This document shows positions 17,707-24,069 of a stretch of DNA of 64,000 nt, one piece after another. Under the pieces are notes generated by a model. The model was not told the DNA's origin and did not search any database. It saw nothing but the letters and a program-made list of their open reading frames with translations. Position numbers and translations under genes: made by a program. This stretch comes from Acidiphilium sp. C61 (GTDB lineage: Bacteria; Pseudomonadota; Alphaproteobacteria; Acetobacterales; Acetobacteraceae), in contig NZ_CACTIA010000005.1 of the NCBI RefSeq assembly GCF_902712915.1, positions 496,001-560,000 of the forward strand, given 5' to 3'. Within the stretch, counting starts at the first letter, position 1. The number at the start of each line of letters is the position of its first letter.

Positions 17707-18837
17707 ATGAACCAGACCGCGACGAAACACCTCACGCTGTTCGACCTGCTGGGCCGCACGTGGCAAGCCGCGGCGCCGGCGGGCCCGCCGTGTTTCAGTG
17801 CCGATGGCAAGGCGATCGCCTTCGGCTGCGCCGACGGCACGGTGATTGTGGCGCCGACCGAGGATCCCGAGCCGCCGGAGACGCGCATCCGGGTCAGCGG
17901 CGATGTCGGCCAGGCGACGATCCGCCCGCGCAGCCGCCCGGCGCCGCTGCCGGCCATATCCGATTCAGTGCATCAGGACATCCCGCCCATCGTCGCCGGC
18001 GAGGATGGCGGTTTCCTGGTCGGCGCCGGGGATGGCGGCGTGCTGACGCTCGGGCCGGATGGCGCGGTGCGCGGCATGCGCGCCCGGATCGACACGCCGG
18101 TCATGGCCCTCGATCACGCGCGGGCGGCGGCTCTCACCGCCATCGCCGGCGCCGATGCGGTGCGGCTGTGCCAGGGGGCGGGCGCACTCTCCGATCCGCT
18201 CGCCGATGATGGGGAGGGCGAGGTCGTCGCCATCCGGCTCTCGCCCTCGGGCCGGCAGCTCGCGATCGCGCGGGCGGAAAGCCTGAGCATCGTCGCACTC
18301 GATGGGAGCGGCAGGGCGCCGATGGTGTTTGGCCTGCTGTCGTGCCCGCTGTCGCTCGCGTGGCGGGACGACGGGGCCTGGCTTGCCTGCACGCTGGAGG
18401 CGGGCGGCTTCCTGATGGTCGATCACGCGCGCGGGCGCAGCGGCACCGTCACCGGTTTTCCGATGGCAACACGCGATGCCGCGTGGAGCGTCCCCGCCGC
18501 GTCGATCGTCGCATCCGGCGCGTATCGCGTCGCCGCCTGGTCGATGGCGACGCCACCGCTCGATGGCGACATGACCGGCGCGCTGGTAAGCGGCCGGGCC
18601 GGGCTGGTGGCGGTGGAGAGCGTTGCCGCCCATCCGAAGCGGCCGCTCGTCGCCGCAGGCTATGCCAACGGGCAGATCCTGCTCGTGCAGATCGGCGGGC
18701 GGGACGAACTGCTCGTCCGCCCCGAGGGCTGTGCGGTGACGGAGCTCGGCTGGTCGGAGGACGGGCACCACCTCGCCGCCGCCGGGGCGGACGGCATGGT
18801 GAGTATCGTCACGTTTCCAGAGCGGATGTTCAAGTGA
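17707..18837 (+). CDS. WD40-like beta-propeller protein of unknown role
   Basis: This 376-residue soluble protein has repeated blades of the form FSADGKAIAFGCADGTV, LSPSGRQLAIARAESLSIV, WRDDGAWLACTLEAGGFL and WSEDGHHLAAAGADGMVSIV, the pattern of WD40-like propellers, with about six or seven blades. There is no signal peptide, so a cytoplasmic scaffold is likely. The ATG at 17707 follows GGGGAGA. Sixteen bases separate it from the coiled-coil gene. Its partner or pathway cannot be read from sequence. Confidence 0.75.
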   Translation: MNQTATKHLTLFDLLGRTWQAAAPAGPPCFSADGKAIAFGCADGTVIVAPTEDPEPPETRIRVSGDVGQATIRPRSRPAPLPAISDSVHQDIPPIVAGEDGGFLVGAGDGGVLTLGPDGAVRGMRARIDTPVMALDHARAAALTAIAGADAVRLCQGAGALSDPLADDGEGEVVAIRLSPSGRQLAIARAESLSIVALDGSGRAPMVFGLLSCPLSLAWRDDGAWLACTLEAGGFLMVDHARGRSGTVTGFPMATRDAAWSVPAASIVASGAYRVAAWSMATPPLDGDMTGALVSGRAGLVAVESVAAHPKRPLVAAGYANGQILLVQIGGRDELLVRPEGCAVTELGWSEDGHHLAAAGADGMVSIVTFPERMFK

Positions 18838-18863
18838 CCACAGGCACAGAGAGGGAGACCGAC

Positions 18864-19040
18864 ATGCAGGTGCAGATGACCGACGAGGAACGCAGCAAGG
18901 ACGCGTTCTTCCAGCGCGTGGCCCAGCTTGCGGAGGAGATGGTGGCGCGGCACGGGCTGGAATTCACCATGGGCACGCTGGTTCTGGCGGCGCGCTGGAT
19001 CGCGGAGAACCGGATCGGCAGCGGGGCGGCGCCGACCTGA
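18864..19040 (+). CDS. Small unknown protein, last gene of the operon
   Basis: This 58-residue protein begins MQVQMTDEERSKD and contains a helical, partly hydrophobic core with AQLAEEMVARHGLEFTMG and LVLAARWIAEN. It was not recognised. GAGGGAGA lies upstream of the ATG, and the gap to the WD40-like gene is 26 bases. Codon use matches the neighbours. It ends seven bases before the stop of the convergent ribbon-helix-helix gene. Confidence 0.6.
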   Translation: MQVQMTDEERSKDAFFQRVAQLAEEMVARHGLEFTMGTLVLAARWIAENRIGSGAAPT

Positions 19041-19046
19041 CGTCGT

Positions 19047-19310
19047 TCAGGCGCCGCGCCGGCGGTAGAGGATGCAGGCCGCGCGCAGCAGGGAGGCGAG
19101 ATTGCCGATATCGCCCAGCCGGTCCACCCCCTCGTCATGCAGCAAGGCGATGAGGCGGGGGACGGAAACGCCCTCGGCCGCGGCAATCTCGCCCAGCGCG
19201 GTCCAGAACACGCCTTCGAGCCGCACGCTGGTCGAGCGGCCGGCCAGCCGGATCGAACGGCTGGTCTGGGCGAAATGCCCCGGGTTCTGCCCCTGCAACA
19301 GATTGCACAT
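19047..19310 (-). CDS. Ribbon-helix-helix (RHH_4-type) protein
   Basis: This 87-residue protein matches the RHH_4 domain family seen in many alphaproteobacteria. A short beta strand SIRLAGRSTSVRLEGVFW leads into two helices (LGEIAAAEGVSVPRLIALL and NLASLLRAACILYRRR). Such proteins are likely DNA-binding regulators, but targets are unknown. It converges on the four-gene operon. No toxin gene is adjacent. Confidence 0.75.
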   Translation of the reverse strand: MCNLLQGQNPGHFAQTSRSIRLAGRSTSVRLEGVFWTALGEIAAAEGVSVPRLIALLHDEGVDRLGDIGNLASLLRAACILYRRRGA

Positions 19311-19605
19311 TGTTCCTCCCCGAAGGCGCCTTGCGACCCGGCGCCCGCGCCGGACGATTTCCCCGTTTCAGATGTTGAACAGCAAAAGCCATGCCAGACG
19401 CCGGGAGCGGCAGATTTCGGAGCCGCTTCGATAACGCGGTGTTCTGAAACGGAGCGGTTGCGCCCCGCCACTGTTCTGCTTCCGGCCAGCACCTGCCGGC
19501 CCGCCCGGCACCGCCGGCTTGGGGATGTCTGCTCGGCCGGCGTCGGCCTATACAGCACCATTGGAAACCGCGCCGACCGCCCCGGCGCCGAACAGGAGAA
19601 CTGGC

Positions 19606-20001
19606 ATGGCCAAGGCAATCCACAGCATGATCCGCGTGCTCGACGAGGCGAGGTCGGTGGCGTTCTACGAGCAGGCGTTCGGCCTTGCGATCGCCGACCG
19701 ATTCGATTTCGACACGTTCACGCTGGTCTACATGCGCAACGCGGAAAATGATTTCGAACTCGAACTGACGATCAACAAGGGTCGCACCGAACCCTATGCG
19801 CTCGGCGACGGCTATGGCCACATCGCCTTCTGCGTCGACGATCTGGACGCCGCGCACGCGCGCTTCGAGGCAGCGGGCTGGGCGCCGCGCAAGATCGTCG
19901 AGTTCAAGCGCGACGGCATCCTGCTCGCGCGGTTCTTTTTCGTTGCCGATCCGGATGGATACCAGATCGAGATGCTGCAACGCCACGGCCGCTATCGCTG
20001 A
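19606..20001 (+). CDS. gloA: Lactoylglutathione lyase (glyoxalase I)
   Basis: This 131-residue enzyme isomerises the glutathione hemithioacetal of methylglyoxal. Metal ligands fit the family: H6, E53, H72 and E122, close to the E. coli positions 5, 56, 74 and 122, and the short length suggests the Ni/Co type. The ATG at 19606 follows AGGAGA by six bases; an upstream in-frame ATG at 19519 would add an unconserved leader. It stands alone. Confidence 0.88.
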   Translation: MAKAIHSMIRVLDEARSVAFYEQAFGLAIADRFDFDTFTLVYMRNAENDFELELTINKGRTEPYALGDGYGHIAFCVDDLDAAHARFEAAGWAPRKIVEFKRDGILLARFFFVADPDGYQIEMLQRHGRYR

Positions 20002-20016
20002 GCGGCCGGGGCAGGC

Positions 20017-20220
20017 TCAGCGGAAGGCGCAGCCCGGCTTCACCCCGAGCCGCCGCAGCAGCATGGCGGCGGGGCAGAAGCCGGTGATGCCGGCCTGGAA
20101 CAGGTTGAGCCCCACCAGCGCGGTGAGGACGTAGAACCACGGGCTGACCAGCCAGCCCAGTGCGAGGCTGAGCAGGACCATGAAGCCCGCGAAGCTGAGA
20201 ACGGTCTTGTCCACATTCAT
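20017..20220 (-). CDS. DUF2892 (YgaP-like) small membrane protein
   Basis: This 67-residue protein has two membrane segments (about residues 8-24 and 26-46) followed by a FCPAAMLLRRLG tail, the plan of the DUF2892 domain. In E. coli YgaP this membrane domain is fused to a rhodanese. Here a free rhodanese lies about 2.4 kb away in the same sulfur-related region, so the two may represent the unfused pair. It is on the same strand as sqr-trxC but separated from them by a repeat. Confidence 0.8.
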   Translation of the reverse strand: MNVDKTVLSFAGFMVLLSLALGWLVSPWFYVLTALVGLNLFQAGITGFCPAAMLLRRLGVKPGCAFR

Positions 20221-20240
20221 GACGGCATGTCCCTTGCCTG

Positions 20241-20340
20241 GAACACCTTCCGATCCTGCCGGGTCAGAAAATGTTCTATTATATTGATAAACAGAGCACT
20301 TTTATTCGGTCAGATAACTCCGTCTGATCCGATGATGCTC
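20241..20340. repeat. Composite palindromic repeat, copy C (degenerate)
   Basis: This copy has a decayed type 2 palindrome (TTCCGATCC-N4-GGGTCAGAA) and an intermediate TATTGATAAAC spacer. A type 1 palindrome in inverted orientation ends in CTGATCCGATGATGCTC. It fills the gap between the trxC stop and the DUF2892 start. Confidence 0.7.
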
Positions 20341-20346
20341 CGAACA

Positions 20347-20793
20347 TCACGCCGCCGCCGCGAGGTGGCGACGCGCGAAATCGACGATGGCCTGCGCGCT
20401 CATCGCCCCGGCACTCTGGCCGATCACCCGGCCGCCCCTGAGCAGGAACAACGCCGGGATGCCGCGCACGCCGAGGCGGGCGGAAATCTCCGGCGCCTCG
20501 TCGGCATTGAGCTTGAGCAGCCGGACCTCCGGTTCGAGGATCGCCGCCGCCTGTTCGAATTGCGGCGCCATGATCCGGCATGGTCCGCACCAGGGGGCCC
20601 AGATATCGAGCAGGAGGGGAATGCCGTCCCGCTCGGCATGGCGCTCGAAGCCAGCCTGGTCGACCGCGACAGGATGACCATCGAACAGCTTGCGGTGGCA
20701 GGCGCCGCATTGCGCGGCGCCGGCCGGGCGCGCCGGCGGGATGCGGTTCACCGCCCCGCATTGCGGACAGACGATATGGGTTGCGTCAGCCAT
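20347..20793 (-). CDS. trxC: Thioredoxin 2 (TrxC)
   Basis: This 148-residue protein has an N-terminal zinc ribbon with two CxxC pairs (CPQC and CGAC) followed by a thioredoxin fold with the active site WAPWCGPC and the cis-proline GIP. This is the layout of E. coli Trx2, a cytoplasmic, oxidative-stress-linked thioredoxin. Its start lies inside the 3' end of the sulfide:quinone oxidoreductase gene (8-base overlap), so they are co-translated. A role in reducing persulfides made by SQR is plausible. Confidence 0.9.
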   Translation of the reverse strand: MADATHIVCPQCGAVNRIPPARPAGAAQCGACHRKLFDGHPVAVDQAGFERHAERDGIPLLLDIWAPWCGPCRIMAPQFEQAAAILEPEVRLLKLNADEAPEISARLGVRGIPALFLLRGGRVIGQSAGAMSAQAIVDFARRHLAAAA

Positions 20794-22093
20794 GGCCCGC
20801 GCCTTTCGCCGTCTTGCGGTCGTTGTGGTGCAGCTTGTGGATGTTGAGCTGCTTCATCAGGAAGCGCTCGTAGAAGGGTTCGCTCTCGCCGGCGCGGATC
20901 TTGCGGAGAAAATATTTCTCGAACCCGATCTTCGCCAGATGCACCCAGGCGCCGGTCGAGGCCCAGTTGACGTCGCGCGGCGGGATCTGCGGCTGGGCGA
21001 CGAAGGCCACGCCGCCATCGCCGAAATCGGCGAGGCAGACGGCGTTCCATGTCGCCCGCGCGTGCGGTTCCTCGCCGCGCAGCAGCGCGCCGATATTGTG
21101 GGCGGTGGCGGTGACCATCGATTCGATCATGAACCCTGTTTTCGGCACGCCGACCGGCACCGGCGTCTTGCCGACCGGCGGGATCGCGACGCAGACGCCA
21201 ACGCCGAAGACGTTCGGATAGGCCGGGTTGCGCTGATGCTCGTCGATCAGCACGAAGCCGCGCGGGTTGACCAGCCCCTCGATGCCGCGCAGCGCCGGCA
21301 CGCCGCGGAAGGCGGGCAGGAACATGGTGAAGCGGCTGGGCAGTTCGTGGGTTGCGATCGTCTGCCCGTCATTGCCGACTTCCTCGGCCACCACCTTGTC
21401 GGCATCCACCGCGGCGATCTTCGCGTTGGTGATCCATTTGATGTGGCGGTGGCGCAGCTCGCTCTCCATGAGCGACTTGGTGTCGCCCACGCCATCGAGC
21501 CCGAGATGGCCGATATAGGGCTCGGAGGTGACGAAGGTCATCGGCACCTTGCTGCGCAGGCGGCGCTTGCGCAGCTCGCGATCGAGGATGAAGGCGAATT
21601 CGTAGGCCGGGCCGAAGCAGGACGCGCCCTGCACCGCGCCGACGACAACCGGCCCAGGGTTGGCGCAGAACAGCTCGAACGCCTCGAAGGCGGCGGCGGC
21701 GTGATCGGTCTGGCAGATCGAAACAGTGTTCTGTGCGGGGCCGCAGCCGGGGATTTCGTCGAAGGCGAGTTCGGGGCCGGTGGCGATGATGAGGTAGTCG
21801 TAGGGGATGCTCTCGCCGCCATTGAGCTCGACGCGGTTCTCGGCCGGGTGCACGCGGGCAGCCCCCTCGGTGCGCAGCGTGATGTTCTTGCGGCGCATCA
21901 CCTTGTCGAGCGAGACCTCGATCTCGGCGCGGTCGCGCCAGCCGACGGCGACCCAGGGATTCGACGGCGTGAACTGGAACATGTTCCGCTCGCCGATCAG
22001 CGTGATCCGGTCTTCTGGCCGGATCTGCGCCGCGGTTTCGAACGCGGCGAGCGTGCCGCCGAGCCCCGCACCGAGGACCACAATCTCTGCCAT
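20786..22093 (-). CDS. sqr: Sulfide:quinone oxidoreductase
   Basis: This 435-residue peripheral-membrane flavoprotein oxidises sulfide and passes electrons to quinone. The N-terminal GAGLGGTLAAFE is the FAD-binding Rossmann motif. Cysteines C127, C159 and C353 match the three redox/FAD-linked cysteines of type I SQR (128, 160 and 356 in the Acidithiobacillus enzyme). The VPKTGFMIESM stretch and the amphipathic C-terminus also fit. It diverges from a BigR/SqrR-type regulator and has an FNR-like box about 86 bases upstream. Confidence 0.9.
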   Translation of the reverse strand: MAEIVVLGAGLGGTLAAFETAAQIRPEDRITLIGERNMFQFTPSNPWVAVGWRDRAEIEVSLDKVMRRKNITLRTEGAARVHPAENRVELNGGESIPYDYLIIATGPELAFDEIPGCGPAQNTVSICQTDHAAAAFEAFELFCANPGPVVVGAVQGASCFGPAYEFAFILDRELRKRRLRSKVPMTFVTSEPYIGHLGLDGVGDTKSLMESELRHRHIKWITNAKIAAVDADKVVAEEVGNDGQTIATHELPSRFTMFLPAFRGVPALRGIEGLVNPRGFVLIDEHQRNPAYPNVFGVGVCVAIPPVGKTPVPVGVPKTGFMIESMVTATAHNIGALLRGEEPHARATWNAVCLADFGDGGVAFVAQPQIPPRDVNWASTGAWVHLAKIGFEKYFLRKIRAGESEPFYERFLMKQLNIHKLHHNDRKTAKGAGHG

Positions 22094-22178
22094 GCTTTCC
22101 TGCCTTTCCGAGCGCTCCGGCGAAGGCGGCGCTCCGCCGCGCCCGGGGCGATGTTAATTGGTTTGCGGCGACGCCGGC

Positions 22179-22192
22179 TTGACCTGGATCAA
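22179..22192. promoter_or_regulatory. FNR/FixK-type box upstream of sqr
   Basis: TTGACCTGGATCAA matches the FNR/FixK family consensus TTGAY-N4-RTCAA. It sits between the divergent sqr and arsR-type genes, nearer sqr, and suggests oxygen-responsive control by a CRP/FNR regulator not in the window. Confidence 0.6.
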
Positions 22193-22261
22193 CGCCCGCG
22201 CCGGCAGCCGGGAGAACACTGCCAGGGCGCGATGCGGCCGGACGTTCCGGCGCCGCCACGT

Positions 22262-22292
22262 TTGACAATATATGCATATATTCGTATATACG
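22262..22292 (+). promoter_or_regulatory. Promoter and palindromic operators of the ArsR-type gene
   Basis: A near-perfect promoter, TTGACA (22262-22267) then 17 bases then TATATA (22285-22290), contains the 16-bp palindrome AATATATGCATATATT (22267-22282) and the overlapping CGTATATACG (22283-22292). The ATG at 22298 is only seven bases past the -10, so the transcript may be leaderless. The AT-rich palindromes resemble BigR operators, implying autoregulation. Confidence 0.75.
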
Positions 22293-22297
22293 CAAGT

Positions 22298-22654
22298 ATG
22301 AAACTGGATATCGACGCGATGAACCTGGCGGCCGACGAGGCCAGCGATCTGCTGAAATCGCTGGCCAACCGGCACCGCCTGCTCATTCTCTGCCAGCTGC
22401 TCGACGGCGAGCGGTCGGTGGGCGAGCTGGTCGCGTTCCTGCAAATCCGCGACAGCGCGGTCTCCCAGCACCTCGCGCTGCTCCGCAAGGACGGGCTGGT
22501 GACCGCGCGGCGCGAAGGGCAGAGCATCCGGTATTCCATCGCCAGCGCGCCGGCGCGCACGGTGATTTCAGCACTTGCCGGGATCTATTGCAGCCCGGAA
22601 GGTGCTGCCTGCACAGTGCCCGACCCTTCATCGACAACGGAGATTTCGAGATGA
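22298..22654 (+). CDS. ArsR-family sulfur-responsive repressor (BigR/SqrR-like)
   Basis: This 118-residue winged-helix repressor has the recognition-helix region SAVSQHLALLRKDGLV. C32 in LLILCQLL and C98 near GIYC occupy the places of the two persulfide-sensing cysteines of SqrR/BigR (C41 and C107), and C105 is an extra one. It is therefore predicted to sense sulfane sulfur by forming a di- or tetrasulfide link. It diverges from sqr and is overlapped by the rhodanese gene (ATGA). No ribosome-binding site is present, in keeping with a leaderless start. Confidence 0.85.
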   Translation: MKLDIDAMNLAADEASDLLKSLANRHRLLILCQLLDGERSVGELVAFLQIRDSAVSQHLALLRKDGLVTARREGQSIRYSIASAPARTVISALAGIYCSPEGAACTVPDPSSTTEISR

Positions 22655-23013
22655 CCACATCTTCACCCCTGCGCGACCTCGACCCCGCCACCGTGCATGA
22701 CGACCTGCGCGCCGGCCGCATCCTGCTGGTCGATGTGCGCGAGCCGCAGGAATTCGCGGTGGAGCGGATTCACGGCGCGATGCTGTTTCCGCTCTCCACC
22801 TTCGATCCGGCGATGCTGCCGCAAGACCCCGGCAAGCCGATCGTGTTTCAGTGCGGCTCGGGCAAACGCTCGGCGATGGCGGCGGCGAAGTGCCGCGAGG
22901 CCGGCATTGCGGTGAATGCGCATCTCGCCGGCGGGATGATGGCGTGGAAGGCGGCGGGGATGCCGTATGTCGCGCTCGATTCCGCCACCGGCCAGGTGAT
23001 CGACCGCCGCTGA
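22651..23013 (+). CDS. Rhodanese-like sulfurtransferase, single domain
   Basis: This 120-residue single rhodanese domain carries the persulfide-forming cysteine in the active-site loop QCGSGKRS (about residue 67), preceded by LVDVREPQEF, the CH2A motif. It would accept sulfane sulfur, for example from the SQR reaction, in the cytoplasm. Translation is coupled to the upstream ArsR-type regulator by a four-base overlap. No membrane segment is present; a YgaP-like membrane domain is encoded separately at 20017-20220. Confidence 0.88.
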   Translation: MTTSSPLRDLDPATVHDDLRAGRILLVDVREPQEFAVERIHGAMLFPLSTFDPAMLPQDPGKPIVFQCGSGKRSAMAAAKCREAGIAVNAHLAGGMMAWKAAGMPYVALDSATGQVIDRR

Positions 23014-23055
23014 CCTCCCGCCGCCACCGCGCCGTCCCGGACAAGGAACGCCAGC

Positions 23056-24069
23056 ATGCCCCGCACGCCCTCCCTCCCCGCCCTGCTGCTGCCGCTCCTG
23101 CTCCTGTTCGGGGCGGCGCCGGCCGGCGCGGCGTCACCGCCCGCGACCTTCACCGTCGCCGCCCGCATCGTGGCGGACCAGAAGGCGGTATTTGCTACCG
23201 TCGAGAGCCGCAACGTGGTGCCGGCGCGCACCCGGATCGGTGGTACCGTCGCCGCCCTGTCGGTGCATGACGGGGACAGCGTGACGGCGGGGCAGGTCAT
23301 CGCCACCGTGCATGACCGCAAGCTCGAATTGCAGATCAAGGCGCTGGACGCCGAGATCGCAGGGTTGCAGGCCAGCCTCGTCCAGGCGCAGACCGACCTG
23401 CGGCGCACCACGGCGCTGGCGCATAGCGGCGCGGTATCGCGCCAGCAGCTCGACCAGGCGCGGACGGCGGTGGATGTTGCCGCCAGCACGCTCCGCGCGC
23501 GGATCGCGCAACGCGCCGTGGCGGCCCAGCAGCAGGACGAGGGCGCGGTGCTGGCGCCGATCGCCGGGCGGGTGCTGAGCGTGCCGGTGACCGATGGCAC
23601 GGTGGTGCTGCCGGGCGACACGGTCGCAACCGTCGCCGAGCAGAACTTCATTCTCCGCCTGCGGATTCCCGAGCGGCACGCGCTGCACCTGAAGGTGGGC
23701 GACATGGTGCGGCTGGATGGCGGCGAATTCGGCCTTGCCGGCGCGCGGTTCGGCCGCATCACCCTGGTCTATCCGCAAATCGTCGGCGGCGATGTGCGCG
23801 CCGATGCCGAGGTAAAGGGGATCGGCAGCTATTTCGTGGGCGCGCGCGTGCGGGTTTTTGTCCCCGCCGGCGAGCGGCGAACGATCGTGGTGCCCGCCGG
23901 TTTCGTGTTCACCCGCTTCGGCCAGGATTATGTGAGGCTGCGGCAGGGCGATGGCAGCGTGATCGACGCGCCGGTGCAGCGGGGGCTGCCGCTGCCGACC
24001 CGCGCGATGCCGGACGGGTTGCAGATCCTCGCCGGCCTCGTGCCGGGTGACGTGCTGGTGCGGCCGTGA
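23056..24069 (+). CDS. RND pump periplasmic adaptor (membrane fusion protein)
   Basis: This 337-residue protein has a cleavable signal peptide (about residues 1-26 ending GAAPAGA). A lipoyl half-motif, a helical hairpin (about 90-150, LDAEIAGLQASLVQAQTDL and RQQLDQARTAVDV), the second lipoyl half and beta-barrel domains follow. It links an inner-membrane RND pump to an outer-membrane channel. No outer-membrane channel gene follows. Its stop overlaps the GTG start of the pump gene by four bases. Confidence 0.87.
   Translation: MPRTPSLPALLLPLLLLFGAAPAGAASPPATFTVAARIVADQKAVFATVESRNVVPARTRIGGTVAALSVHDGDSVTAGQVIATVHDRKLELQIKALDAEIAGLQASLVQAQTDLRRTTALAHSGAVSRQQLDQARTAVDVAASTLRARIAQRAVAAQQQDEGAVLAPIAGRVLSVPVTDGTVVLPGDTVATVAEQNFILRLRIPERHALHLKVGDMVRLDGGEFGLAGARFGRITLVYPQIVGGDVRADAEVKGIGSYFVGARVRVFVPAGERRTIVVPAGFVFTRFGQDYVRLRQGDGSVIDAPVQRGLPLPTRAMPDGLQILAGLVPGDVLVRP

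Noticed and set aside
20690..22291. Long plus-strand extension upstream of the ArsR-type gene
   Set aside because: It is antisense to sqr and crosses the clear promoter and operators of the ArsR-type gene. Conserved sequence begins only at 22298.
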